Assembly (NCBI GenBank): GCA_946631295.1
Contig: CAMOZY010000001.1
Span: 62,001-126,000, forward strand
DNA: 64,000 nucleotides
From: an uncultured Lachnospiraceae bacterium
GTDB taxonomy: Bacteria > Bacillota > Clostridia > Lachnospirales > Lachnospiraceae
Direction: 5' to 3'
Shown in pieces: positions 9,538 through 18,515 of this stretch (position 1 is its first letter; the number at the start of each line of letters is the position of its first letter). A model generated the notes under the pieces. The model did not search any database and was not told the DNA's origin. It worked only from the letters and a program-made list of their open reading frames with translations. The position numbers and the translations under genes were made by a program.

Positions 9538-11844
9538 TCAACCGCCCATTTCTATTGAAAGGGTAGCCTCATATATCCTGACGCTTCTTGCTTTTATCCT
9601 GAATGAACCGCTGCACCTTTCCCTCACGGTTTCAAACGGCTTTTCAAGAAATGTATCGGCAACAAGAACCCAGCTATAGCCGCTGCCCTCCGAAAGAGGG
9701 GGAAGTGTTGCATCGAGATCCTCCCAGTATGTATTGACCGCAAGGAATACCGCCTGGGGATAGTTACGGTTGTATTTTCCGGGATAACCGGCAAAGCAGA
9801 CACCCACATAATGGGAGTAATCGCAGAAGTCGCTCCATGCCTGAGTATCATGAACGGACATTCCGGGAAGACCGAGAGCATCATTTCCGCAGTTTTTCCG
9901 AATACAGTCATGTTCTTTTCTGAACCTTATAAGACCCTTGAAGAAATCAAAGAGATCCCTGTTAGCCTCCAGATCCTTCCAGTTCAGCCAGGAAATGTAA
10001 TTATCCTGACAGTATGCGTTGTTATTGCCTCCCTGTGAATTACCGAACTCATCACCCATGAAGAACATCGGGGTTCCGCGGCTTATCATAAGTACAGCAG
10101 CGGCATTACGAACCATTCTTCTTCTCAGGGCATTTATTTCGGGATCGCTGGTCTCGCCTTCCGTTCCGCAGTTCCAGCTTCGGTTGTCATTGGCTCCGTC
10201 AGTATTATTCCAGTTATTTTCCTCGTTATGCTTTTCGTTGTAGACATACATGTCATGAAGGGTAAATCCGTCATGACAGTTAAGGAAATTGACTGATGCG
10301 TTATGTCCTCTGACCTCAGGAATATACAGATCCGGAGAACCGCATATTCTTTTTGCGGCATCGCACGCTTTCCCGGCATCGCCCTTTAGGAAGGACCTTA
10401 TATCATCACGGTATCTTCCGTTCCACTCAGCCCATCTGTTCCATGAAGGGAATGTTCCTACCTGATAGAGTCCGCCCGCATCCCATGCCTCTGCGATAAG
10501 CTTTACTTTTCCGAGTATCGGATCATATGCAAGGCTCTGCAGAAGAGGAGGTTTGCTCATAGGAGAACCGTCTTCATTTCTTCCGAGTATGGATGCAAGA
10601 TCGAACCTGAATCCGTCGACATGATATGTTGTGACCCAGTACCTGAGACAGTCGAGGATCAGGCTCTGAACGATGGGATGGTTGCAGTTAAGTGTATTGC
10701 CGCATCCGGAAAAATTAAAATAATGTCCGTCCGGAGTCAGCATATAGTAAATATTATTATCAATTCCCTTAAAGGAAAACGCAGGACCGTTCTCATTACC
10801 CTCTGCAGTGTGATTGAATACAACATCCAAAAGGACATCAATGTCATTTTCGTGACAGGTTTTTATGAGTTCCCTGAGTTCCGTGCCTTCACGGTTATAT
10901 TCTATTGCCGATGCATAACTGGTATTCGGCGCAAAAAATGATACCGTATTATACCCCCAGTAATCCATCAGCTCTCTTCCGTAGAAATCCCTGTGATCGA
11001 GAGTTTCGTCAAATTCGAATATCGGCATTAGCTCCAGTGCATTGACACCGAGTTCCTTAAGATACGGAAGTTTCTCCATGATGCCGGCAAATGTTCCGCC
11101 CTTATCGCCTGTACCCGAGGATCTGTCCTTGGTAAAGCCTCTGACATGCATCTCATATATGATGAGATCCTCCATGGGCTTAAGCTTTCTGGTTGTCCTG
11201 CCCCAGTCGAAATTGTTCTTGACCACGCGGGCCTTATATATTGAAGCATTATGAGTGCCCCACTTGCTCTGTCCCGTCACAGCCTTGGCATACGGATCGA
11301 GGACTATCCTGTTCTTATCAAAAATAAGTCCCTTAGCCCTGTCGTACGGACCGTCAAAACGGTATGCATATTCAAAGTCCTCGATATCTATGTCGAAGAC
11401 TATCATTGACCAAACATTTCCAATGCGGTAACTGTCAGGAAAAGGAAGGATTGCAAAGGGAGTATTGCTCTCTCTTTTGAAAAGGAGCAGTTCGCATGAG
11501 TATGCCTGATTAGAGAAGATAGTGAAATTGACTCCGGTAGGGATTGCGGTTGCGCCGTTAAGCTCGTAGATCCCGGGTCTTACACCGAACCCTTCGATGA
11601 CATCGTAAGGTTCCATGTGTATCTCACCAAGATTGGAGATAGCAGCACGGACATCCGAGATGGTCGCAAACTTTTTGACCGCATTGCGGTTTTCGAGTGC
11701 GATTGACTCTGCAGCCGCTTCAGAGGCTGATTTCTTTTTCGAAGAAGCAGTTTCAGATTTCTTTTTACCCGTAACAGTAGAGTTACTTACGCTTTTCGAC
11801 TTATCTGTTTTGGACGAGGTCTTCTTTCCGGTTTTCTCTGCCAT
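9538..11844 (-). CDS. glgX: Glycogen debranching enzyme/isoamylase-type GH13 protein with Lys/Ser-rich N-terminal extension
   Basis: YEMHVRGFTKDRSSG, DVVFNHTAEG, GFRFDLASILGR, LIAEAWDAGG, NCHDGFTLHD motifs; MAEKTGKKTSSKTDKSK... N-terminus. Confidence 0.85.
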   Translation of the reverse strand: MAEKTGKKTSSKTDKSKSVSNSTVTGKKKSETASSKKKSASEAAAESIALENRNAVKKFATISDVRAAISNLGEIHMEPYDVIEGFGVRPGIYELNGATAIPTGVNFTIFSNQAYSCELLLFKRESNTPFAILPFPDSYRIGNVWSMIVFDIDIEDFEYAYRFDGPYDRAKGLIFDKNRIVLDPYAKAVTGQSKWGTHNASIYKARVVKNNFDWGRTTRKLKPMEDLIIYEMHVRGFTKDRSSGTGDKGGTFAGIMEKLPYLKELGVNALELMPIFEFDETLDHRDFYGRELMDYWGYNTVSFFAPNTSYASAIEYNREGTELRELIKTCHENDIDVLLDVVFNHTAEGNENGPAFSFKGIDNNIYYMLTPDGHYFNFSGCGNTLNCNHPIVQSLILDCLRYWVTTYHVDGFRFDLASILGRNEDGSPMSKPPLLQSLAYDPILGKVKLIAEAWDAGGLYQVGTFPSWNRWAEWNGRYRDDIRSFLKGDAGKACDAAKRICGSPDLYIPEVRGHNASVNFLNCHDGFTLHDMYVYNEKHNEENNWNNTDGANDNRSWNCGTEGETSDPEINALRRRMVRNAAAVLMISRGTPMFFMGDEFGNSQGGNNNAYCQDNYISWLNWKDLEANRDLFDFFKGLIRFRKEHDCIRKNCGNDALGLPGMSVHDTQAWSDFCDYSHYVGVCFAGYPGKYNRNYPQAVFLAVNTYWEDLDATLPPLSEGSGYSWVLVADTFLEKPFETVRERCSGSFRIKARSVRIYEATLSIEMGG

Positions 11845-11929
11845 GAAAATTCCTCCATGAAATGTCAATATTATACCACAAATTCAGCGTTTATTTGCAT
11901 ATATCGAAGGCTTGTGATAGTATCTTTGC

Positions 11930-12180
11930 GGTACATCCGCAAGGCGCCCAGACCACGCCGGGCGTGTATGTACCGGTAACTGAATAATGAATCGCTTACA
12001 GGTGCCCGTATCCGGGCCAATACCATACAGATTTTTGTACGGATATGGATACGGGAGAATAGGGAAGCGGGTGAGATTCCCGCACGAACGCGTCGCCGTG
12101 TCGGTTTATGGCATTCACCTTTTGTCCGGCAGACAAGACCATTGAAGAAAGCCAGGGTTTACATGAATCCGGGCGCTTTG
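11930..12180 (+). ncRNA. Cobalamin riboswitch (approximate limits)
   Basis: ACAGGTGCC...GGGAGAATAGGGAAGCGGGTGAGATTCCCGCACGAACGCGTCGCCGTG...AGCCAGG core, upstream of B12-transport-like genes. Confidence 0.85.
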
Positions 12181-12340
12181 AGAAGGAATGTGAAATGTCG
12201 CTTTAAAAACCCCAGCCGAAAGACCTGCCTGTTTGTACTTTTTCAAGGTAAACTGCAATCAGTTTACTTTTGATCCCGCGTAATGGATCCGGAAAAACTT
12301 TAATCATGCACCGATCGCAAAGTGCATTATTTTTGTTGTG

Positions 12341-12368
12341 CTCCGGTTTTCCCGGAGTATTTTTTTTC
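12341..12368 (+). terminator. Intrinsic terminator, likely riboswitch expression platform
   Basis: CTCCGG-ttttc-CCGGAG followed by TATTTTTTTT, between the aptamer and the first ORF. Confidence 0.75.
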
Positions 12369-12423
12369 CCGATGGGCCGGCACTTCGTAAGCAATTCATG
12401 CAAAAAGAAGGAGTATATGAAAA

Positions 12424-13239
12424 ATGGAAAAGAAAAAAGGTCTTGTAATCGGAGTGATCGTACTCGCTGCACTCGTTGCGGTATTTTTGATCGTCTACAA
12501 CATGGCTAAGCCGAAGCCTTCATCAGGAAGTTCTTCAGGAAACCAGCAGACCGCTGCTGATAATTCTAATGCACAGGCAAATGCAGATGCAGACAACAAT
12601 GAAGCAGAAGGCAGTAACGCTGAGGGCGGAAAGCATATCACCATCGAAGTAAAGAGTGCTGACGGAAGCATCGTATCCTACGATGTTGCAACAGATGCAG
12701 ATTATCTCAGACAGGCTATGGATGAGACTGAGGGACTTACCTACAGCGGAACCGAGAGCGAGTACGGAATGATGGTCGAGGTTGTCAACGGTGAGCAGGC
12801 TGTCTATGCTGAAGACAATGCTTACTGGGCATTCTATGTGAACGGTGAGTACGGTCAGTACGGAATCGACACACAGCCCGTTAACGACGGTGACAAATAT
12901 TCTATCGTATATGAGTCTGCTGTTGCATATGTCGAAGAAGGAAGCAAGCACATCACCATCGAGGTTACCGGAGCAGACGGAACTACTGTTACTTACGAAG
13001 TTGCTACCGACGCAGATTATCTCAGACAGGCTATGGATGAGACTGAGGGACTTACCTACAGCGGAACCGAGAGCGAGTACGGAATGATGGTCGAGGTTGT
13101 CAACGGTGAGCAGGCTATCTATGCTGAGGACAATGCATACTGGGCATTCTATGTAGACGGTGAGTATGGCCAGTACGGAATCGATTCACAGCCTGTTGAG
13201 GACGGTTCAACCTACTCGATCGTATACGAAGCAGCATAA
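12424..13239 (+). CDS. Membrane-anchored protein with two tandem DUF4430 (transcobalamin C-terminal-like) domains
   Basis: N-terminal TM GLVIGVIVLAALVAVFLIVY, Ser/Gly/Asn linker, two ~105-aa repeats (KHITIEV...ATDADYLRQAMDETEGLTYSGTESEYGMMVEVVNGEQA...WAFYV(N/D)GEYGQYGID...YSIVYE). Confidence 0.85.
   Translation: MEKKKGLVIGVIVLAALVAVFLIVYNMAKPKPSSGSSSGNQQTAADNSNAQANADADNNEAEGSNAEGGKHITIEVKSADGSIVSYDVATDADYLRQAMDETEGLTYSGTESEYGMMVEVVNGEQAVYAEDNAYWAFYVNGEYGQYGIDTQPVNDGDKYSIVYESAVAYVEEGSKHITIEVTGADGTTVTYEVATDADYLRQAMDETEGLTYSGTESEYGMMVEVVNGEQAIYAEDNAYWAFYVDGEYGQYGIDSQPVEDGSTYSIVYEAA
12697..12801 (+). repeat. Intragenic direct repeat copy 1 (second copy 13012-13116, 315-nt period)
   Basis: 105-nt block read as identical in both copies, starting GCAGATTATCTCAGACAGG and ending GAGCAGGCT. 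Confidence 0.95.
13012..13116 (+). repeat. Intragenic direct repeat copy 2
   Basis: Identical to 12697-12801. Confidence 0.95.
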
Positions 13240-13288
13240 AAGCTGCGGACAATACCCGGATCATATTTACGAACATTACAGGTTATAG

Positions 13289-13816
13289 ATGAAAAAAGGA
13301 TTCAGCATAAAAGATATAGCATATATCGGAATGGCAGTTGCCCTTATAGAAAGCAGTAAGGTAGCTCTGTCATTCCTGCCGAATATCGAGCTGACTTCCT
13401 TCTGGCTTGTGATGTTCACGCTTCTGATGGGGTGGAAGGCGCTTGTGATCGTCCCTGTTTTCATCGCGATAGAAGCAGGGCTTTACGGCCCGCACATATG
13501 GGTGATCATGTATCTGTATGTATGGCCGATACTTATGATCCTGACACTCATCTTCAGAAAAAATAAATCGGCTCTGTTCTGGGCTCTGTTATCGGGATTC
13601 TTCGGGCTTGCATTCGGACTGCTCTGCACCCCGGCTCAGGTGTTTTTTTTCGTAAAACCGGATTCCATGCAGAAGGCATTAAAAGCAGGCTTTACCTGGT
13701 GGGTGGCGGGAATACCGTTTGATGTTGCCCACTGCATCGGTAATTTTTCTCTGATGCTGGCCCTGTATCATCCGATACGTATAGCGGTAAACAAGCTGAG
13801 AAAAGAGCAGCTCTGA
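13289..13816 (+). CDS. ECF transporter S-component-like membrane protein (probable cobalamin/corrinoid specificity)
   Basis: ~6 TM helices, 175 aa, MKKGFSIKDIAYIGMAVALIESSKVAL start; same riboswitch-controlled unit. Confidence 0.7.
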   Translation: MKKGFSIKDIAYIGMAVALIESSKVALSFLPNIELTSFWLVMFTLLMGWKALVIVPVFIAIEAGLYGPHIWVIMYLYVWPILMILTLIFRKNKSALFWALLSGFFGLAFGLLCTPAQVFFFVKPDSMQKALKAGFTWWVAGIPFDVAHCIGNFSLMLALYHPIRIAVNKLRKEQL

Positions 13817-13857
13817 AAGCTGCATAAAACAAGCACCATAACAGAACTTAAAAAAAA

Positions 13858-13890
13858 GGCTTCCCGGAATTTCGGGAAGCCATTTTTTCT
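13858..13890. terminator. Bidirectional intrinsic terminator
   Basis: AAAAAAAGGCTTCCCGgaattTCGGGAAGCCATTTTTTCT between convergent genes. Confidence 0.85.
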
Positions 13891-13906
13891 TACAATTTCA
13901 ATTTTC

Positions 13907-14983
13907 TTACAATCTCATTTCTGTTTCAGGATCAAACAGATATACGCTCTCATACGGAACGGAGAATTCCATCTCTGTATCCATTGCAGGTGTATTGTGA
14001 GGATTAACCTTAAGTATTGCCTTGTCATCCCCAATATTGACATACACATTGGTGTTATCGCCGAGCATTTCGGTAAGTTCCACCATGCACTTCATCGAAA
14101 ATGCTCCGTCCGTGGCAATCGGAAGTATCGCTTCAGGCCTGAATCCGATCATGATATCCTTTCCTTCGTATGCGGAAATCTTATCCGCAAACTGTGACTT
14201 AAGATCAAGCTTATTTTCACCGATAGTGGCAATACCATCCTTTATGGATGTCTTAATAAAGTTCATCGGTGGCTCGCCTATGAATCCCGCAACGAACATA
14301 TTGACCGGATCAAAATACATCTCCTTGGGAGTTCCGATCTGCTGGACAACTCCTTCCTTCATAACAACGATCCTGTCAGCCATGGTCATAGCTTCCGTCT
14401 GATCATGTGTTACGTAGATGGTAGTTGCTCCGGTCTCCTTGTGAATATTAGTGATCTCGGAACGCATCGTGACTCTCTGCTTCGCATCCAGATTGGAAAG
14501 AGGCTCATCCATGAGGAATATGCCCACCTTTCTGATGATGGCACGTCCTACCGCAACACGCTGTCTCTGACCTCCGGAAAGAGCTCTCGGGTATCTGTCA
14601 AGGTAATCCGTCAGACCCAGGATTGCCGCAACCTTGGTAACCTTCTCTTCTATCTCATCTTCATCGACTCCCTGAAGTGTCAGACCGTATCCCAGATTAT
14701 CATAAACAGTGAGCTGGGGATAAAGAGCGTAGCTCTGGAACACCATCGCTATCTCACGCTGTCTGGGTCCCATCTCATTAGCACGCTTTCCGCTAATGAG
14801 AAACTCACCCTTACTGATATCTTCAAGTCCCGCGATCATTCTGAGGGTTGTCGATTTACCACAGCCGGAAGGACCTACGAACACGATAAACTCTCCCTTC
14901 TCAATTGAGAGATTAAAATCATGTACCGCATGGAATCCGTTAGGATAAATTTTATTGATGTCTTTCAGTTCAAGATATGCCAT
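13907..14983 (-). CDS. Carbohydrate ABC transporter ATP-binding protein, MsmK/UgpC/MalK type
   Basis: FVGPSGCGKSTTLRMIAGLE, LSGGQRQRVAVGRAI, DEPLSNLDAK, THDQTEAMTMADRI, C-terminal TOBE region. Confidence 0.92.
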   Translation of the reverse strand: MAYLELKDINKIYPNGFHAVHDFNLSIEKGEFIVFVGPSGCGKSTTLRMIAGLEDISKGEFLISGKRANEMGPRQREIAMVFQSYALYPQLTVYDNLGYGLTLQGVDEDEIEEKVTKVAAILGLTDYLDRYPRALSGGQRQRVAVGRAIIRKVGIFLMDEPLSNLDAKQRVTMRSEITNIHKETGATTIYVTHDQTEAMTMADRIVVMKEGVVQQIGTPKEMYFDPVNMFVAGFIGEPPMNFIKTSIKDGIATIGENKLDLKSQFADKISAYEGKDIMIGFRPEAILPIATDGAFSMKCMVELTEMLGDNTNVYVNIGDDKAILKVNPHNTPAMDTEMEFSVPYESVYLFDPETEMRL

Positions 14984-15006
14984 TTGCCATTCTCCGGTTC
15001 CGGTTA

Positions 15007-15654
15007 TTATCTCTTAACCTTTTCCCTGGCATCCTTCACGATGCCGGAAAAAACATTTTTCATTTTGATAAGCAACATATCAAATAATGTATAAAGTGCT
15101 CCGTAAAGTACCGGTTCAACTCCAAGCGCCAGCATGTCAGGTGCTCCGCTGATTCCTGCAGCCGCTGCATTTACCGCGGCATACACGGTCATAACGAAAA
15201 ACAGGATCACGAACGAATAAATGATATTGAAAATGAAGTTCCTGTATCTTTTGTCAGGAAACATCATGTATTTATCATTTGCCCCCTTGGAGCTTTCGAT
15301 AAATCTGAGGACATTATTGACGAGAAGATCCGTAAAAACTCCGCCGGCAAGTCCGAGTATAAAGAGCTGGTCCAGCATATCCGTTATGTACAGTCCCAGT
15401 CCCCACAGGAAAAGAAAACATACACATCCTGCAAACCACCATTTGATGAGGATTGCCTTTATCAGAGGAGTACCCTTGAACTTCACCTTTTTTCCGGTGA
15501 ATTTTGCAATCTCCTCTTCGGAAACCTCCGGAGAGTTTTCCTCAGTTGCATTCACCAAGTCGTCTATGGCACCGCTGTGCAGATCGTAGTAATCAGCGGA
15601 TACCTCGCCTTTTTCTTTGCTTTCTTTTCCTTTTGTTGTTTTCTTTTTACTCAT
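15007..15654 (-). CDS. Membrane protein of unknown function (ABC operon)
   Basis: Charged N-terminus, several TM helices; coding overlap with 15651-16232. Confidence 0.7.
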   Translation of the reverse strand: MSKKKTTKGKESKEKGEVSADYYDLHSGAIDDLVNATEENSPEVSEEEIAKFTGKKVKFKGTPLIKAILIKWWFAGCVCFLFLWGLGLYITDMLDQLFILGLAGGVFTDLLVNNVLRFIESSKGANDKYMMFPDKRYRNFIFNIIYSFVILFFVMTVYAAVNAAAAGISGAPDMLALGVEPVLYGALYTLFDMLLIKMKNVFSGIVKDAREKVKR

Positions 15655-16232
15655 TGATCGTCTGAAAGTTCGATCTCGCCCATCTGGTCGTTACCCTCGA
15701 TAACAACACCGGTAGGTATCTTTGCAAGAAGCTTTTTGTAAAGCGGCATCAGAAGTGTCAGCACAGATGCAGCTATAAGGAGCATTTCATGTGTGTTGAG
15801 CATGTTATACGCATTAGCGATGTATGTCTCAACCTTGACCGGATTCTCTGCCCTGTTAAGTGCAGTAAAAACGATATTCTGATATTTGATATCGCAGAAC
15901 ACAACTGCTCCGACCATGAGAAACATTAGGATCAGCATCGGGTAGTTCGGCTTTTTCCTTCTGGGAAAAGAATTCATGAAGCAGACGATGAGCAGGATTG
16001 AAAACAGCATCGTTATGAATCCGTACAGTCCCATATTCATGCCGAGTATCCTCGCAGTGGTGTGTGAGATGTTGGTAAGATTCAGTGAATACACACAGAA
16101 TGCGATGATATAGATGAGGAAAGGAATGTTCTGGGGACGTCTCTTAAGAGAGACGATGAACTTACGTATAAATTCAGGCCCCTTAAATATGCCGTTTCCG
16201 CTCTTTTTATTTTCCTTCGGGGACTTGCCCAT
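15651..16232 (-). CDS. Membrane protein of unknown function (ABC operon)
   Basis: 193 aa, ~4 TM helices, tightly packed in operon. Confidence 0.7.
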   Translation of the reverse strand: MGKSPKENKKSGNGIFKGPEFIRKFIVSLKRRPQNIPFLIYIIAFCVYSLNLTNISHTTARILGMNMGLYGFITMLFSILLIVCFMNSFPRRKKPNYPMLILMFLMVGAVVFCDIKYQNIVFTALNRAENPVKVETYIANAYNMLNTHEMLLIAASVLTLLMPLYKKLLAKIPTGVVIEGNDQMGEIELSDDQ

Positions 16233-16234
16233 TT

Positions 16235-17308
16235 TTATGCCTCCAAGCGAATAGCATTTGTCGTTTCTTTATCGAAGAAGTGACATTTGGTGAATCCGAC
16301 ATTCACATAGTCACCGTCCTTGTAATCACACCAGCCCTTGAATTTGCCGGTTATCTTAACTGTCGAATCACCGAGATGTCCGTGCACAAGAGTGTTCATT
16401 CCCAGATTCTCGTTGGAGGTGATCCTGACCTTTATATGTCCGCCGGGTTTTACATCCTCAGGTCTGACTCCGAGTGTTACAGTCTTGCCGTTATATGAAG
16501 CAAGCATTTTCTTTTCTTCGGGAAGAAGTTCCATACTGAACTGCTCACACAACGCATTTCCTTCCGTGATGTTAACATCAAAAAAGTTCATGGGAGGAAG
16601 TCCGATGAATCCTGCGACGAAAAGATTTGCGGGGTTATCATAGAGCTCCAGAGGAGTTCCTATCTGCTGTACATGTCCCATGGACATACACACTATCCTG
16701 TCTGCAAGAGTAAGAGCTTCGGTCTGGTCATGTGTTACATACATCATCGTAGCACCGAGTCTCTTGTGAAGAAGAAGTATCTCTCTTCTCGTTGATCCTC
16801 GAAGTTTTGCGTCGAGGTTTGACAGAGGCTCGTCAAAAAGAAACAGCTTGGGACTTCTTACTATCGAACGTCCCATTGCAACTCTCTGCCTCTGTCCGCC
16901 CGAAAGCTGTGCGGGCTTTTTGTTGAGCTGCTCCGTAAGACCGAGTATCTCTGCCGCAGCAAGGACCTTCTTGTGGATCACATTGGGATTTTCCTTGCGA
17001 AGAGTAAGAGAAAACGCCATATTCTCGTAAACGGTCATATGTCCGTAGAGAGCGTAATTCTGGAAGACCATGGCCATATCACGATCCTTGGGAGGAGTCG
17101 CGGTGATATCCTTGCCGTCCATGATCAGCTGTCCGCTGGATATATCCTCAAGTCCGGCTACCATACGTAAGGTTGTGGACTTGCCGCATCCGGAAGGACC
17201 GACGAGAACTATCAACTCACCGTCTTTTACATCAAGGTTAAAGTCATAGACTGCCTGAACCTTGTTATCATATATCTTGTCGAGATGTCTAAGGGATAAT
17301 TCAGCCAT
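16235..17308 (-). CDS. Second MsmK/UgpC/MalK-type ABC ATP-binding protein
   Basis: LVGPSGCGKSTTLRMVAGLE, LSGGQRQRVAMGRSIV, DEPLSNLDAKLRGSTRREI, THDQTEALTLADRIV. Confidence 0.92.
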   Translation of the reverse strand: MAELSLRHLDKIYDNKVQAVYDFNLDVKDGELIVLVGPSGCGKSTTLRMVAGLEDISSGQLIMDGKDITATPPKDRDMAMVFQNYALYGHMTVYENMAFSLTLRKENPNVIHKKVLAAAEILGLTEQLNKKPAQLSGGQRQRVAMGRSIVRSPKLFLFDEPLSNLDAKLRGSTRREILLLHKRLGATMMYVTHDQTEALTLADRIVCMSMGHVQQIGTPLELYDNPANLFVAGFIGLPPMNFFDVNITEGNALCEQFSMELLPEEKKMLASYNGKTVTLGVRPEDVKPGGHIKVRITSNENLGMNTLVHGHLGDSTVKITGKFKGWCDYKDGDYVNVGFTKCHFFDKETTNAIRLEA

Positions 17309-17807
17309 TTGACTGCTCCTTTAATGCTTTTTCATGAGCATGAAGCTCGCTGCACTTTATCAGACCAACCACCGCCGAGATCACGCAGCATGCGGCAGAT
17401 GCGATAAGATATGCCGATACCAGTGTAAACTGTGCCTTGCCCATTACCTTTGCGGTGACTTCGCCAACTACATAGTCAGCCTGAGATGCCTTGAGAGGAA
17501 GAAGGAATATTCTTACAACCTGAATGGCACCGATAGCTATCAGGAAATAGCTGTAATTTTTCTTATAACTTTTCACACCTTCCGAGCAAAGGAATACCGC
17601 AAGCATGAAAAGAAGATTATATACAATGGACACTCCCATTCTCAGCTGATAATAATATGTTCCGACTTCATAGTTGATATCGGAAGCATATATATTGATA
17701 AAGTAGATAACATCAAACAGGATTGCCAGATATGCGAGGCTTGCTGACAGTTTGTTCTTGGTATAGCGCATGCGGTCTATCCGCGTATACTTCTCATCCG
17801 CTTCCAT
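17301..17807 (-). CDS. Membrane protein of unknown function (ABC operon)
   Basis: MEADEKYTRIDRMRYTKNK start; 4 TM helices; overlaps both neighbours. Confidence 0.65.
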   Translation of the reverse strand: MEADEKYTRIDRMRYTKNKLSASLAYLAILFDVIYFINIYASDINYEVGTYYYQLRMGVSIVYNLLFMLAVFLCSEGVKSYKKNYSYFLIAIGAIQVVRIFLLPLKASQADYVVGEVTAKVMGKAQFTLVSAYLIASAACCVISAVVGLIKCSELHAHEKALKEQSNG

Positions 17808-18397
17808 CACGCTGCCTCCTTTCCCTTGGAGATCAGTTTCTGTTCCTGATCCATGAGCATGAACTTCCATATCATGTTAGCTGCAAGAAGGAGACATGCC
17901 AAAAATGAAAAACCAAATACATATATGTGAACGTCAAACCAGAACGTTGATTCCGTATAATAAGATTTCATGAGATCCGCATATTCACGGAAAGCCTGAA
18001 AATCGACCTCATTTAAGAATTTATCCTTGTAAATGCCGATCTGTGCCGAAGCCCAGACAGCTGCTGCGATATTTGCAATGATATTTGCCGCAACAGCAAA
18101 AATATTACCGATATAGTATCTTCTTCTTACATGGGTATTGGTCACAAAAAGAAGAAGTGAAACAAGTATTAGTGCAATTCCGACCTTAAGAAAGGTCTTG
18201 TTGAAGTCCTGCATATCATAATAGATAAGAGAACCTGCGATAGGGTTTCTGGAAGGATTTTCCGTACTTCTGATCGAATAATAGAATGACTCATACAGGT
18301 CACTCATTATACCCAGTGAATAGGCAAATGTAACGACCGATGAAGCGAGCATTATAAAGCAGACTATCTTCTGCATTAACATCTGTTTCTTGTACAT
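17807..18397 (-). CDS. Membrane protein of unknown function (ABC operon)
   Basis: MYKKQMLMQKIVCFIMLASSV start; 4 TM helices. Confidence 0.65.
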   Translation of the reverse strand: MYKKQMLMQKIVCFIMLASSVVTFAYSLGIMSDLYESFYYSIRSTENPSRNPIAGSLIYYDMQDFNKTFLKVGIALILVSLLLFVTNTHVRRRYYIGNIFAVAANIIANIAAAVWASAQIGIYKDKFLNEVDFQAFREYADLMKSYYTESTFWFDVHIYVFGFSFLACLLLAANMIWKFMLMDQEQKLISKGKEAA

Positions 18398-18515
18398 GTG
18401 AAAATCCCCAAGTGTAGGTAAATCTTTTAAATTTCCGGCCCCGGACAGCGCCAAGGCTGCCCGGAACCGTAGATAAATACTTCTTAAGTTTTAAATCTTT
18501 TCCGGAAGCTTATTA

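Noticed and set aside
7901-11844. pgi and glycogen-debranching genes as a special cluster
   Set aside because: Ordinary central carbohydrate metabolism; nothing unusual beyond a Lys/Ser-rich N-terminal extension.
13641-13650. T8 homopolymer inside the ECF S-component gene as a phase-variation site
   Set aside because: Encodes normal Phe residues in a TM protein; a single short run is weak evidence without strain variation.
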